Below, in pieces: positions 1-14,312 of a DNA stretch of 64,000 bases. Source of the DNA: Symsagittifera roscoffensis (lineage: Eukaryota > Xenacoelomorpha > Acoela > Convolutidae); NCBI RefSeq assembly GCF_963678635.1, contig NC_087069.1:16032660-16096659 (forward strand). The letters run 5' to 3'. The position numbers and the translations under genes are program-made. The notes beneath the pieces were generated by a model. That model had not been told where the DNA came from. It did no database searches and saw only the letters and a list, made by a program, of their open reading frames with translations. Numbering within the stretch: position 1 is the stretch's first letter; every line of letters begins with the position of its first letter.

Positions 1-3000
1 CACAGGCACAGACCCTGAATATTCCCTAGAAGATTATTTAAATGCAGTCACAGCAAATCTAATTTTGAATATAGGACCTCAACCAATAAATACACTACTT
101 CACAAAAATTTGATACACAGATGCATCGCATTAATCCAAACAACGCTAGATGGCGCAGTTCAAAAATGAATTTCAGTTTTACATATAGAAATAAAATCAG
201 ATTGGAAAAGATTTACACAAGAGTTTTCAAAAATGTTTGATTCTGAAAGAAACAAACAACATCAAAGAGTTCTTTGCAATGAAATTCGTAGGATACCAAT
301 TAAAACAATCAAACAATTGGCAGTTAGAATCGGAAAGCATAATCACTTAATACTCATGATTAACAAAACACAAAAATGAAAGAAATGTTATTGATGACTC
401 TAACACCTCAATTAAGGAAAATAGCAATCAAAAAGAGAGCATCACATCCCTCCTCAATTCGAGAACCAGATTTATATTTTAGAAAACCAGTTGATAAATT
501 AGAACAAGCTGAAATCACAAGGAAACTTGAAGAAACAGAGAACCTTGAACTACAATACGTTAATCGAATCCAAACAAATACTATACACATAAATAACATC
601 CATGATTCAGACATAGATTTATCAGAAAAAATCACTGAAAAATTGAACATATATGAGAAAAATCCAAATTTTAGAGGCAAACCATCCTTTAAAAATGGTG
701 TAGTTATTGCCGTCGATACGGACATAGCATTTTTGAATGTAAACAAAAGCAACAAGATAACCAAAACAAACCACAAAAGTATAAAGAACCAAATAAATAA
801 TTCCATCAATACATGAAAAAAGGTCAAAATTTACCAAATAAAAGTATTCACAGTAATAATAGCTCTGGAAAACAACTTCCAAATAATTCCAATTATTCGA
901 GAAATCAATGATCTTATAACTATAGTCATGAGGCAGATTACCAGAACAAAGAAATTTACGAAATTTCTCGCAAAGTAGATATAGTCGATAAAATATTCGA
1001 AATAATCAGTATCGAAACAACTATTTACGATCAAATTCGAACAGAACAGAATATTTGTTTGTTAACAGTTCCCATTCAAACTCTAAGAATAGACACTATT
1101 CAAACAACAGATCAAGAAACTCATCTTATAATAGAAAAAGGAGTTTTTCCAACAATAGAAATAGGAGCTATTCAAACAATCGAAATCAATATTATCAAAA
1201 CAACATATCAAGGAATAATTCAAACAACAGATCAAATTATCAAAGATCCAACAACAATCACTATCAAAATTTATCACGAGATAACTCACAAAATAGGAAT
1301 TCACATTACACTAATCGACAAAGAAATTATTCCCAATCCCCTCATCGAAATAATAACAGTTACCCAGATTCCCACAATAACTTTAGGAGCAATACACCAA
1401 AACATCAAAGGCAAATTATTCAAGTAAAACAGCTGAAGAAACAAATTCAGAACCTCCTGGTATCGATAATACGGAAACTACTGAATTACAATTGAATCAC
1501 ATAAATTGTGATTCAACAGACAGCGAAAGCGATACAGATAACACCATCTCAATTAGTATGATTAAAGTTGAAAATGACTATGAACCCGTTTTTAATGAAC
1601 AACATTTTCATTCACATGTATATGAAAATCAATTAGAGCTTCTTCACAATTATTACACTAGACCTATAAGTAAAAATATACCAGCAGTGCAAGAAGTAAA
1701 TAAAATAAACACTCTAATCAAACCCGAAAAAGAACAAGTGCAATGTTTAAATACAAACCACATTTATCAAAACCTTCAAAAAGAATTACCGAAAGAAAAA
1801 ATTTGGACAATTCCATTTCTCTTAGAGAGCCCAAAAAAAAAATAATTTCAACCACCAGATCTTGAAATAGGTTTTCTAATTGACTCAGGAGCAGAATCAA
1901 ATATCATTTAAATTCCCACTTGGAACGAAATTCAAATTCTCCATCCAAAATTAATACCCTGAACAACAACTAGTAAACAAGCAACAGCACAAGGCTCAGC
2001 ATTAACAAACTATGGAAAATTTTAACTTTTTCATGTTTCCACTAGAACAATGAAACAAAACAAACTCCTAAACAAACTGTTTAAACAAACATTCCTCATA
2101 ATGGACATAAAACACAATATCATTGGAATACCATTTATAACAAAACATATACCAACAATAAACATGTTAAATAGTAAAACTCAAATAAAAGATAAATACA
2201 CAAAAACGAAAAACACAGCTTTAACATTTTTTCAAAGAATGAACAAACAACCACCTTTTCTCTCCAAATTTTATCCTATATACACTCAGGAACGAAAATA
2301 CCTGAAACCACTATCAGGACATGTATATAATTTCTCAATCAAACAAGTTCATCAATATGATAAAAAACAAAAAAAACAAGGTCTCTTCATGTCATACCTT
2401 GAATTTAGACCAATTCATAAATTTTTTCGAGTAACAATCTCATCCATAAAATACAGGAAACGTTCAAACTCCGATTTTATTTCCTTAGATTGAAACAACA
2501 ATTCACCATACCAAATAACACTACCCTTAGGACTCTTACGTTATTGTGAAACAAATGCAACAACTACCCCCACAGAAGAAGTAGCATATCGAGTCAACAA
2601 TATATTACAACTACTAGACATAGGCCAATCAACAATTCTTGATGAAGAATTATCAATAACAACAAATAAGTAACGAGAAAAGGAATACAGATTATTTCAC
2701 AAAAACACCTTATTTCAAACCAACATTTAAAAAATCGCATTACACAACAGAACAACAGAAATTTTTAACATTGTTTAATTTTCAACACTCTCAAATAACA
2801 CAGAACGAATTTGAAAAGTTAGCCGATTTACTATTAAAATACCCTACAGTTTACGCAACATCTAAATTTGATGTTGGAAAAACAAATTCACCACTTCATC
2901 TACCTTTGAAACCTGACGCAGTTTTCAAAAACAAAGAGCAAGTAAAATACCAATTCACTTACATGACAAAGTAAATATAATACTTGACATTTTAGAACAA

Positions 3001-5717
3001 TCTGAAATTGTATCCCCAGTAAATAAAGAAGAACAACCAAAAGGAAAAATCTTTATCAACCCAGTTATCATCCTAGCCAAAGGAGAATCACTAAAAACAG
3101 TTCTAGATGCCAGATATCTCAAATCGCTCATTGACGAATCTAAATGTAATTGGCCTATTGAGCCCATTCAAGTAATCCTAACAAAAATAAATGGTAAATA
3201 TTTCACAACCGCAGATATGATTAGTGCATATAATCAAATGCGCGTGGACAAACAATCGCGACGATTGACACAATTTGTTATTGGAAATCAACAATACGAA
3301 TTCAATAGATTATTCTATGTAAAATCCATAGAACCAGCAGCTTTTTCAGCTTTTATGAGTAAAATTTTTAGACCACTTATACTCAAGAAAAATGCAATCA
3401 CATACTTAATAATAATTCAATAATATTTAATAATTCCCGCTTACTTACACAAGCTAAATTACGACTCTCTACTCTTATAAGAGAGTGCACAGCTATAATA
3501 TATACACTTACCGAATATGAATTTTTGATACTTGGATCAAAACATCCAACAGTTTTGTTTACAGATCACCAACCAATTATATTTCCTTTTACACAAAAAT
3601 CAAACCCAAACCATAGAGTTTAGAGATTTCAACTAACACTAATGAAATTTCCGAACCTACATAAATGGACAACAGGAAAAAACCTTGCATTACCAGATAC
3701 ACTAAGCAGGAATACACAAACTGAACAACTTACAAGAAAAACTACCGTTGAAAAATAACAAAATATAAAATTTTATCTCGCAAAAAATGAAACCTCACCA
3801 CGCTTAGAACGTAAATATGCAGCATAAACTGACATAGATAAATCACAAATAAACTAAATACAACATTTCCCACTCTGTTTAGATTGTCAAATAACCACTA
3901 TGATGTTGATTTATTAGGTACATCCACATTTAAACCAATTCCATATTCACATTGGATTAAAAACAACACCCAACAGAAACAAATTAAACAACAACTACAC
4001 AAAAAATACCCTTTCCCGTTAATAGAAAAAGAAAATTGAACTGATACTATAAATTTATCAGGACCGCTACCAGAAAATTCAAAATAAACAATAAATCAAG
4101 TTTTCAATCTTCATGACCCACTTGACACGATACCTCTATCAAAACTAGAAGTAGACAAAATTTTTATAACAACAACAGAGAAAATTACACTAGAATTACT
4201 CCAAAAATGCCAAAATTTTGAGCCAGTTATCCGATTATTTAAATCATGGCACAAGTACAAAACTAAACCAGCAAAAGCTACCACAATTTTAGGAAATAAA
4301 ACACTCCTCCGATATTTCAGAAAATTTAACAATACTACTATAAATGAAAACACAGATCTTTTAGAATACCAAACACCCGATTTAAAGGTACTTGGTCTTC
4401 CTTTAAGTATGATACTAATAGCATTCAATATGTCACATACACTCAATACAAAAAGACAAACAAGATCAGAAAAAACATACTCAAATTTTACACAAAATTT
4501 TTACTTCCCAATTGCACCAATTTGGATCAAACTATTGTGTAACGACTGTATAACATGTCAATTAAATAAACCTTACCCGAACCAAAAGCAAATTGCACAA
4601 AAACAAGATTTTAAAGAACAAAGTCTATATTTTAATCGTAGAATTTTATTTGACACAGAAGGACCAATTTCACCATCTTCTGAAGGAAATTCTTATATAA
4701 TGGTCATGTTGATGCATTTACACACTATGTAGCACTCAACCCAGTACCATATTGTAATGCTTAATATGCATATACAACACTTAAAGATCATTGGATAGCT
4801 AAGTTCGGACTACCCGAAAAACTAGTCACAGACAACGGCACATAATTTATAAATAATGAAATCATAACACTTTGTCACTTATATAATATGAAACACAAGC
4901 CACGTACATCTCATGCACCTTGTACAAACGGATTATTCGAAGGTATGAATCGTTCATTACAAGAATACCTTAGATGTATCATCAATGGAAATGATACACG
5001 ATATACCGAATGGTCAACAGATGTAAAATTATTCCCTTTATCTTATAATTCACAAATTACAACAACATTAGGAATGTAACCATATGAAATGGTATTTTAT
5101 CAAAAACCACGAAAACCAATTTAGTTTCAGCAATTGCACATAAAAATCCACAAAGCTATTGTCAACCAAATAAAGATTCAATATGGTATAATTTACCACT
5201 ACATACGCATGATGAAGATTACTTTCATCATCCACAAATTTTAAAATTAGCTTCCGGTACACATACCGAATGGGATTTTAATAGAGATTAAAAACATAAA
5301 GAAATACACCAAAAAGTAACAAAGAAATTGTTACAAAGACAAACAATAAGTAACCAAATCAATTCACGCTTTACGCCAGCAATAAATTTAAAAATCGGAA
5401 CATTTGTTTCAATCCCAAATTTTACTACACAAAAAAGAATTTCTAAAAAATTACAACCACTCCGAAAAGGACCATATCAAATAAATGATAAACCCACTGA
5501 AGTAACATTCAAACTTACTGACTCCAGTAAGAAAGAAATTGTTCAACGTCGAAACAATCTATTACCTTATTATCCAAAAGAATACGCACTTCGCGAATTA
5601 ACTCAATTATTTTCTTTCACAGGTTTACAAATTATACAAGACAATCCCGAAATAGAAAAAACAAAAACATTGATGAAACAAAAAAATCAAAAAAAACAAC
5701 TCAACAAAAAAATATAG
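1..5717 (+). pseudogene. Degenerate gag-pol of family-1 copy
   Basis: Broken homologue of the intact ORF3 at 51168-57791. Recognisable pieces in order are the capsid-like region (376-816), the Asn/Arg/Ser/Tyr-rich linker (1055-1495), the protease region around 1865-1910, the RT palm start (about 3060-3410), the RNase H end (about 3450-3720), the integrase zinc finger region (4409-4600), the DDE core (4640-4990) and the GPY-type C-terminal module (5328-5717). Many codons are stops where the intact copy has sense codons; for example a Trp in the capsid region reads TGA near 166-168. A deletion near 3420 joins the RT middle directly to RNase H and removes YLDD. It cannot make active polymerase. 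Confidence 0.88.
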
Positions 5718-6611
5718 CCCCCCAACCATCTCAAACACGAGAAATAAAAATACCTCAAAAAAGAAAGAAAAAATAGAAAATGATAGAAAAATTTTACCAC
5801 AAGATCTTCAACAAAAATTTGAACAAAAAGAATCATCACGACTTAGAAGTCAACCACGAAAAATTTATAAAACATTCATCCCACAACCTAAATATTGCAG
5901 AAAGTTGAATTTCAAAAACAGCTTTAAAATCAATATTAAAATTCTTTTAGTCATTTTGATTTTCACCTTTTCAATAACATACTGAGAACACACTTGAACA
6001 AGTTTAATTCAAAATCAGCCAATAGAATTCACTCCCATTCATCACCTTATTAAAACCAGCACAACTTTACTAGCCGATAGATTTTAATCTCCAGTCATAT
6101 CTATAACTATAACTTTACGACCTCCAGGTCAAAAATAAGCAACCTGCTAAAAATTGACAACTAAAATAAACACTTCTTCAATATTACAACCCTCCCCTAT
6201 CAAACAGTACAAAGATCAACAATAAATTCCCAACTCAGACCTCAAAAACCCTCCAACCAAAAATAGCAAATTAGCCTAAAGAGCAAAAGACACATGATCA
6301 TTTGGCCTAAAATGCAAATATTTCCAAGATACCCCCCAATTATCCCTAGAACACAAACAAAACTATGAAGACCTCCCAAACACCATAAAATAACCCCTCA
6401 ACAATATTTGACAAAACTCAACCCACTTGTCAAAAAATCAATAAATAATCCGACCGCACTCGAATTTAGCCCCACAACCTTAAAAAAGATTCGACGATTG
6501 TAATTTTCTGCAATCTTTTTTTAAGTTTATACTCCCTATTTGAAATATGTTGCCAACTTTCCCAAATCTTTGATCATCTCCACAGGTACGAAAAACTTTA
6601 AGTCTATTTGA
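5718..6611 (+). other. ORF-free spacer between pol and membrane ORF (family-1 copy)
   Basis: No usable frame is seen on the sense strand. Short stretches match the corresponding spacer of the intact element (50265-51167), for example the CTCCAGGTCAAAAATAAGCA block, so the spacer is a family feature. The intact copy is equally free of long ORFs here. Confidence 0.6.
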
Positions 6612-6797
6612 ATGATTCGAACCATCTTAGAACTGATGTTTTTCTACTATTCATACTTTTTCTGACATTTTTAACATCCCTCATCATGACAATGTGCAAA
6701 TGTATAAAAAAAGGCAATTGTCACATTCTTTTTAGCAACCATTCTTTTAATTCTTTTCATTGACGAATATTATAACAAACATAAATCTTCTCGATAA
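6612..6797 (+). pseudogene. Broken small membrane ORF (family-1 copy)
   Basis: Counterpart of the intact 62-aa ORF at 50076-50264. It begins at an ATG with the same MIRTI start but an early frame change leads to a stop. The second hydrophobic stretch and the end (EYYNKHK) are still recognisable before a TAA at 6795-6797. In this copy the downstream P/S/T-rich frame overlaps it, whereas in the intact copy two TAA codons separate them. Confidence 0.5.
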
Positions 6798-7934
6798 AAA
6801 ACTCAAATACCCTTTAAACATTGCTAATCAACCACCACCCCACCAAACCCCACCAACAACTTCCCAAGAAAACCCAGCAACACCTACAACTACTCAAAAC
6901 CCCCAATCATCAAACGCATTTCTTTTCAAGATAACCCGTACACATTTGAAGAAAGACACGCACTTTTATCTGAACCATTAGAACCTGTTGTTCGCCATGC
7001 ATCTGTAAGCGAACAACAATACGACCGACATATACTCTATGTTCCATTCTACAACAAGACATCAATAGAGTAAGACATATTAGTCAAAAATAAGATACAC
7101 TTGAAATAAATAGACAAAAAATACATCCAACACGAAATAGGAATTTTCAAACCCCCAGAGTTTAAGTTAACATACCTCAATCACCGATAACAACCCCCTC
7201 AGATAATTCTAGTATCACACTCCCAGAAACCCCCACACTCGCTTCACAACAAAACAATTCAAATCTTTCATCAGGTTATTTAGGTTCAACTCCCACCTCA
7301 CAACAAATTAGAGAAAACCCTTTTAACCCCCCAGAATCCACTGAACGCCTACCATATTGGGCATCACACTCATACACTCAAAGTGAACCCAATATAGTAA
7401 ACGAACCAATTGATATTTCTTCTGACAAAACATCTTTAACCTTGCCCGAAACACTTTCCCTTACATCAACATCTTCAATAAGTCAAATATCACCAACACC
7501 TTTTCCCCTAAATTTTCCAACAAATCTTGACGCTATATGCCAAGAACAATCATCCACAAATACCCCCCTACGATTAGATTGGGATACATTCGTAGCACCT
7601 ACCCCATTATTTGGACAACATCAAGAAAGTAGTAGACTTCACAATTGGGCACTGAATAGACTACAATATAGACAAGATATTCACAAAGATATCCAAGAAC
7701 ACAATATCCAAATACTCCAACAAAATAGTCTCACACTAAAAAATGAAGTTACAGTAAGACTAAATAACATTGTTCAACATCCAATTCTACTGGCACCTCC
7801 AAACACTCCAATCATTACCTCCCCCATTCATAACCACCGAAATCATATATAAGTACGATAGATGTACTAAAAAGACAATCGGATATATAACCTTTTACAA
7901 TCCATATTCAGGACTATCATACACATGTATATTT
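6760..7934 (+). pseudogene. Broken P/S/T-rich ORF lacking a clear start (family-1 copy)
   Basis: Counterpart of the 376-codon ATG-less frame at 48937-50067. The N-terminal part is rich in Pro, Thr, Gln and Asn. The C-terminal part (7442-7852) is the best preserved and contains the conserved stretch around LFGQHQESSRLHNWALNRLQY, followed by a probable helical region. Stops interrupt the middle (around 7060-7180). Function is not recognised. Retention of the C-terminal block in both copies suggests that it was once under protein-level selection. Confidence 0.55.
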
Positions 7935-10190
7935 TAAAGATTTTCATATTTCACTACCTTCTTTTTCTTATTTTTTCCGAACAAAATCAAAATCCATCTC
8001 CTCGCACAGGACCTCAGGATTTATTAGTAACACACTACGATTGTGAAGAAAACGAACAAAAAACACTAAATAAATATGCTATAAATCAAGTAACACAATG
8101 CGAATCCGAACCGCAAGCTATAGCAACTACGAACATGATAGCCACATTATACTCAAAAGCCCGAGCTACCACACTCACAGGCTATAAATTCACAGCGACA
8201 TTTTCCGAAAAAAAGTACACTGTTCACAAGTATCAAATGGAAATAAAAACCGACTCGATCACGGATCTTTCTATCAGAGCATTAAAGAAAGACTTTTTTA
8301 TCTACAACCCGAAGATTGTAAAAATTAACTACTTAGATGAAATTTATTATGAAATAAAAACTCAAACAGGAAAATAGTAAACTTTCAGGTTTTTCAGGAC
8401 CCTGCACACCAAGCAGAACTTGAAAGATACCAAGGACACATAAAAATAGACAAAAAAATACCCATATAATGGCGTACACGGAAGAATAATTTATGATATT
8501 CACGTTAAACATTGGATACCATACTTTGGAATAACTAACCCCTCAAATTGCAAAGCAGATACAAAAAACAAAGGATACCAAGAATTAATGTTTTTTGATT
8601 GGAAAATACAACTTGAAAAAGTACACCTCACACGAGATTTAAATGATAACACTATAATTTACCAAGGAATCAGAATACCTTGCAAAAACGACCAAGGTTT
8701 TTGCGATCCTACTACTAGGACACAGGCAACCATTGTCTGGTTTCCCGAAGACACTTGAACGACATTTCAGTAGCAAAAATACACGCTAGAATGATAAAAA
8801 TTCAGCAAAATTGTTTTATCGAGTCAATATTGTTTGAAGACGTAAGCCCTGCACAAATAAGACAAACAAATAACAAATTTAGAAACATCCATAATATAAA
8901 AATAAATTAACAGGTTTTCAAATTTAACGAGAAACGGAATTTGCTTGTAAATATAAAAACCCACTATATAAAACACATTATTCTGAAATACTTGTCGAAT
9001 ACGAAAAAAGTTTCGACATGAACACTGGTAAAATTATAAAAAATCCCCACGCAACACATCATCCTCTAAATGAAGTAAACTCATACATCCCCGTAAACCT
9101 TCTCAGAAACGCAGGAAATCCTCGTGGAAAAATAAAACCACAGATCACAGAAAGTACACGAATACAGGAAGTATCACTTATGAACAACACATATTTCGGC
9201 GCAGTTCATTATGACATCCACTTAGACATGAATTTAGACTACACAACTAGTAGAATTTTTCAAGAAATGTCACTTTCAGAATTTGAAACATTACATCAAC
9301 TATGTGAACTAGAAAGAACACAGATTTTACAATTGCTAGCACTAGCAGTTCTAAGAATACCCCACCCAGGATATTTATTATCCGGAAATAGATCAAGTTT
9401 CCTTGATTATGAAGGAAACATTTTTTGGTTTTATACTTGGCACCAAAAAAAATTATCACCTTTATATGTTTTTGAAGATAAGCGTTGCTAAAAAGAATTC
9501 CAATTTTCTATAAAAATAAAGTAGAGTTTGTTGATACACTTTCAAGAAGAACATAATTTTGGGATACAGCAGTCCCATGTGGATCAGTAACAGCCACAAT
9601 GTTGTACAATTAAATCCTGACGAAGAAAAATACTATCTTCTCACACCATATCCCAAACTAATGCAACCAGTAAAAAAGTTTTCACCTGAAAATATTCCAG
9701 CTATTGCTCGTAATCCAAACATCGATCTACAATCGATGGGAATATACTCTAAATCAGATAAACAACATCACATTTGTACACAACAATTTCAAGAACTACT
9801 AACACAAATGGACACTATACAAAGACAATCAATCCATCAAAAAATACGTAAACTTGCAGAAACCGCAGGCTTTTCAGACATTTACACACAAGACTACAGC
9901 GAATATTTTAAAGATTTTAAAGACTGTATATATTTAAATGGCGAAAAATTTAGACCACAAGGCACCTCATCAAAAAATATTTTTAGCTCCATAACTTTGA
10001 AAAGCGAAATTCTTGCATTTCTAGGATGGCCCTATTACATCTTAGAAAGATTGACTATTTTTTACGCAATATTTAACTTTATTGGATTTCTTTTCTCATT
10101 ATTGAAAGGAATCTGTAACACATGTGCAATACACACACACAAGTTAACCGACAAGCAAGCGTAGCACGCATACTATTTGCAGGATTTTTC
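7925..10190 (+). pseudogene. Degenerate Env-like glycoprotein gene (family-1 copy)
   Basis: Broken counterpart of the intact 772-aa ORF at 46631-48949. The start (ATG, then a hydrophobic signal-peptide-like stretch) is intact at 7925. The frame is lost after about 150 codons near 8215-8377 and is recovered in pieces at 9018-9491 and 9559-10164, including the C-terminal hydrophobic anchor (about 10040-10120). Several Cys codons of the intact copy are kept. The breaks are frameshifts and nonsense codons, so no full-length product is possible. Confidence 0.8.
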
Positions 10191-10277
10191 GGAGTTTTTT
10201 CCACATCACTAATAAAATTCTCTTAGACGCAGAAATATAAGAATATAATACAAAACTATCAACAAAACCGAACACAT

Positions 10278-10544
10278 ATGACGGATCACAATATAAATGT
10301 ATCACCTACGGCACCACAATTACCCAATCTTAACCATAATCACCCATTATCCTTAGTATCACGAAATTTTAGAAATTTAGCACTCACAAATTCCACAAAT
10401 CTAAGAACTAATTATTTACAAAGACCCATTCACCGTATAGTAAATCAAGAATCTCGAAACGACGATACATATGAACAAATAATCGAACAGCCCCACACCA
10501 CCACCTTTCAGTCTCAAAATAATTCTTTTTTTAGCTCACGATGA
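10278..10544 (+). pseudogene. Counterpart of the 124-codon frame (family-1 copy)
   Basis: An 88-aa frame with an ATG at 10278, matching the C-terminal two thirds of the frame at 46330-46704 of the intact element (shared stretches such as SLVSRNFRNLA and YEQIIEQPHTT). The intact copy has no ATG at the equivalent site. It ends at TGA with the ATG of the next ORF overlapping the stop (ATGA at 10541-10544), exactly as in the intact copy. Function is unknown. Confidence 0.55.
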
Positions 10545-12338
10545 GCAGACAAATTGGATCACTCCACCGTTCAAACTCCCAACCTGCCAACCTCCGAACC
10601 TCATTTCCCTTCATCCCACTTTTTGCTTTCCCGCCACCTGATTCACCTCACATTAACACATCATCAGGCATGAATTCTGACGCTAAATCAGATATCACAC
10701 TTTTTCAAACTATTTCCCAATTCAACAACTCCGATTTAGAAACCCCGATGAACTTGCCGACTCCGAACCATCTCCCTCAACTTTTTCTCAACCCAACCCT
10801 TTAACCTTCTCAAAACTTCCCTTTCAACCCATCCACTTCCAAACCCTTTGTCTATCCACCTCTACTCCTTCCCATGTCTCTCAAGCAACCCCAAGCTACT
10901 CTCCTTTTACAATTGACCGTTCCACAAACAATTCCCCCGATACTACCCAAATTTCTGATGAACTAAACAATTTTATAACACTACAACAACAAATACAATA
11001 CCCTCACACCCTAATTATTCATCAATTATCATCAACAATAACGTCATCAAGTCCACCCACTTCAGATTATACCCCATCACTAGATCAGTCATCCACATCA
11101 ACACAATCATCCACTAGTACTAACCGTGCTTATAGAATATTCAAACGAAATCTCCCCAATCGCCCGTTCCCATCCAAACTCGGAACCGCCCGAGAATATA
11201 TAAATCATCTAACTCATACACATACTACTAGATATCTCCAAGAAACCTTACCCTTCTTTCTCCAATATACACTTAATCAATCCGACACTAACCCTGAACA
11301 GCATAATTTTGTAGACGAACACGTATTATTACCCACATTTCATTGGACAGCTTTTTATAACTTTACAAACCCTCTTATTTTACCACTTCTAAACACCTCA
11401 CAGGAAACCGAAAGAAACAAAATCGAATTATTCAGACTAACTACAGCACTAACCCCTCGACAATTTACGCACATCGGATTAAGAAAATTACTAAAAACAT
11501 TCACCGCACCCTGAGCTAATGAATATTCAATCAAATATTATGATCACAATATCATCCGAGCTAACCACGATCAATTTTTTGATGATGACAGATTCGATAA
11601 CACACAAAAAACAGAAAAATTCTTTATCAAAACATCTTATTGATTCACTCTGAGTATATTAGACAAAAAATATTATCACATCATCTCAGAAGCACTATCC
11701 GATATTCAAGCATACGAATCATTCTATGAAAAATTTGAAACCTTCTCACTAACTTTTCACTTCATCGCACCAAAAGAACGTGACTTGCACTGTTCACACG
11801 ACATCATGTTACGAACTAAACAAATACACACCTAAACTTACTATCGTTTCATCCAAAATCATTTTGATCTACACACATCCTCACGACAACCCTATCATAG
11901 ATTTCAACTCATTAACTCTAAATATACTTCAACATTTTCCCTAAATTTCACATATTGTATAAAAAAACTAACTTTCAAGGCATCCTCTGTATTTATGATT
12001 CCATCACACAAATATATCTGTTCTGTCCCCTCACTAAAACCTTCAACGTAGAAGAATCCCCACCATTAATTGTCCCGCATGCATATATTCAACCTATAGA
12101 AATCCCAATTTTAGAATTCAGCCACAACACTAAACATAATCACAAACTTTATAATCTAATCCAAAACACACTTAACGAATTATCTGTAGGCACCGAAGAA
12201 CTAAAAACCATTAAAGCACTCCAGTTGCTTTGGCCACTGCTTCAAACTAAAAATATCATCCGCATATTAGCAAAACTATCAACCACATCTGATGCTATTC
12301 ACGATATCTTCCCTCATGGCTTATTTACGGACGAATAG
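10541..12338 (+). pseudogene. Degenerate ORF599 homologue (family-1 copy)
   Basis: Counterpart of the intact 599-aa ORF at 44534-46333. It starts at an ATG overlapping the previous stop. The P/S/T-rich first third is recognisable but the frame is broken by stops and frame changes between 10804 and 11955. The last 127 codons (11955-12338) are open and align with the intact C-terminus, including the conserved block around EELKTIKALQLLWPLLQTKN. Function is unknown. Confidence 0.65.
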
Positions 12339-13954
12339 GTAAATATGAATTAAATAACTTAAAACTAACTAGTTTCACAAACACAAATAACCATTACTTA
12401 TAAAAGTTTTTACATTTCTTTTAGTCTTCACATCACGATCATCTACAAAACAAGAAAAAACAATTAAAAATACAAAACTATTTTAAAAATTAAAAATTTC
12501 ATTAACCAATAACACTAAATGATGCAGTAAATTTTCTTTCACGAAGTAATAATCTAATTTAAAAATAATTACCCCTAATGTAGTAAAATTTAATACGATA
12601 AAAATCAATTAATAATTTCAATCCCCACAAAGCAGTAAAATTTAATATTTTGTAAGTAAATTTATACAAAAGAAAGCAGTACTAACCTTTTCAATCGCTT
12701 CTTTATATTCAATCGCACAAAAATTCTATCCAAAACTGCACAGCTCGCCCACGACGAATTGTTTAAAATAATGAATTCAAATTTTAACTTTCACTAACAA
12801 CAACTCGAACAAGCGATAACAAGTTTTCAATTTTCTCCTAACTCGGTTGGAATGGAATTATATAGTAATCCAAACTAACCAACGCAGCTTACTAAACACC
12901 AAAAACCATAAAACCAACAGCATGACTTAGAAAAGAAAACCAACCAAACCCAAACCGGATTAAACCAGCTTAAGAACTGGATAATTTATTCTTTTGAAGA
13001 CTATTGACAAGTCTAAAAAAGAAATCATAAAACACCAAAAAGTCGCAAGACAAACCCAAAGCAAACAATTTGATTTTTAAGAAAAGGACACAACCACAAC
13101 AACAAAAAGAAAAATACCAATAAAAACATAACATAAAACGTTAACACAAAACAGGACCCCACAAAAAATCAGCATGCAATCTTACCCTCACTCATGACCT
13201 AACCCACCAGAGGAGGATGTCCTGAGCATGCTCTATAGCCGGCCTAATCTACCGTGCTACACCCACGCTTTGTGAACACTCTATACTTTTGACATGAGGT
13301 ACTCAAGGGTGATTATTTCTTAAAAATAACAGAACTAAACTTAAAACGCTTTTGCGATAATAATTAATAGAAATTATACACAAAAAAAAACAAATTAACA
13401 AACAATTTTTAAATGTAAATTGTATAAAGCAGTATATAGATCATAAACGACCACAAAGACGAGCATCAAGAAAATAGACGACCCTTTTGCACTCAAGCTA
13501 CGGAATGGCTAAACACAACCGATACGCCGCTCCCGCTCACAATCACAATTCAAAAAGATTTGAGTACGACTTGACTTTGCAGAAAAGGACTTCATTGAAT
13601 CAGACCAATGACCACCTCGATGTTCAAGTATACGTACAGATCCGAGTTACAAGGCATTCCCTCCAAATTCAATCTTCACGCCGTTTCTTAGACAAGAACG
13701 AAACACAATCAGTCCTCCGCTGAAGGAGAACGAACAGTCATAGCAAACCATCTTGAAATCATATTGATTTCATTGGCGGTCGCAGCCATCGTCGAACAAC
13801 AGCTAACAACTTCATATTGACGATTCTAGCTTCCTGGAGCTTTCTTCTCCAAGAACGGAACAAGAAATGATACTCGCCAAATACCAACGACATCATCCAT
13901 CCTTCATTACAGATGAAGATGAAAGATTTAAAAACCCTGTAAACTCCGGATGGG
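12339..13954 (+). other. 3' region of family-1 copy, non-coding
   Basis: It lies between the last ORF and the LTR and has no convincing gene. It holds a series of GCAGTAAA/GTAGTAAA motifs (about 12524-12680) and a GC-rich structured block (13191-13280) containing GAGCATGCTC and GGCCTAA motifs. Both are also present in the intact copy at the matching place (44181-44325 and 43597-43684). A short frame at 13487-13723 matches intact-copy sequence that is interrupted after about 30 codons, so I do not call it a gene. Confidence 0.6.
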
Positions 13955-14312
13955 TGGAACCAGATCTAAAACTATATTTTATTATTGGATATTTTATCAC
14001 TATAAAATTTTTAATACTAACCAATCATGATCCATCTAACTAACAACCCACTTATTTGTAAGTGCTGAAATTACTTTCAAGCACCAGAGAGATTTGAATT
14101 TAACTTACAACTTAGTTGCCTCTCCAAGAGACCTAATCGCAAACGACCAGTATATTCTAGATCTATTGAGACTAAAAGAGACTAGCTAATATAAGAGTAG
14201 ATTAAGATCGATATTAGACTAAGAAGTTGCACGAATCTAAGATAGCGTGACGAGCAGACGGTGTACCCTATCTGAAATTACTCTACGAGTTAACCCAAAG
14301 GAACTTAACTCA
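13955..14312 (+). repeat. 3' LTR of the decayed family-1 element (358 bp)
   Basis: It begins TGGAACC and ends TTAACTCA, matching in sense orientation the 410-bp LTRs at 42509-42918 and 61015-61424. It is shortened and diverged by small indels. The last 20 or so bases (from 14292) are also the left end of the 2.14-kb tandem duplication and reappear at 16432-16452. Confidence 0.85.

Larger units (their letters stand above)
1..14312 (+). mobile_element. Decayed family-1 env-bearing Ty3/gypsy-like element, truncated by the window start
   Basis: This is an older copy of the element that is intact at 42509-61424 in the opposite orientation. It enters the window inside the capsid part of gag-pol (about residue 95 of the intact 2207-aa frame). 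It then shows the same order: gag-pol, ORF-free spacer, small membrane ORF, P/S/T-rich frame, Env-like gene, two further ORFs, a 1.6-kb 3' region and an LTR at 13955-14312. Frames are broken by many nonsense codons and indels. One deletion near 3405-3435 removes the RT YLDD motif and the start of RNase H, about 170 codons. Its leader, ORF1 and ORF2 lie outside the window. The sense strand is A-rich and G-poor like the intact copy. Confidence 0.9.

Noticed and set aside
13487..13723. 78-codon frame in the 3' region of the decayed copy
   Set aside because: The matching stretch of the intact copy is interrupted by a stop after about 30 codons, so there is no sign of a conserved protein of this length.
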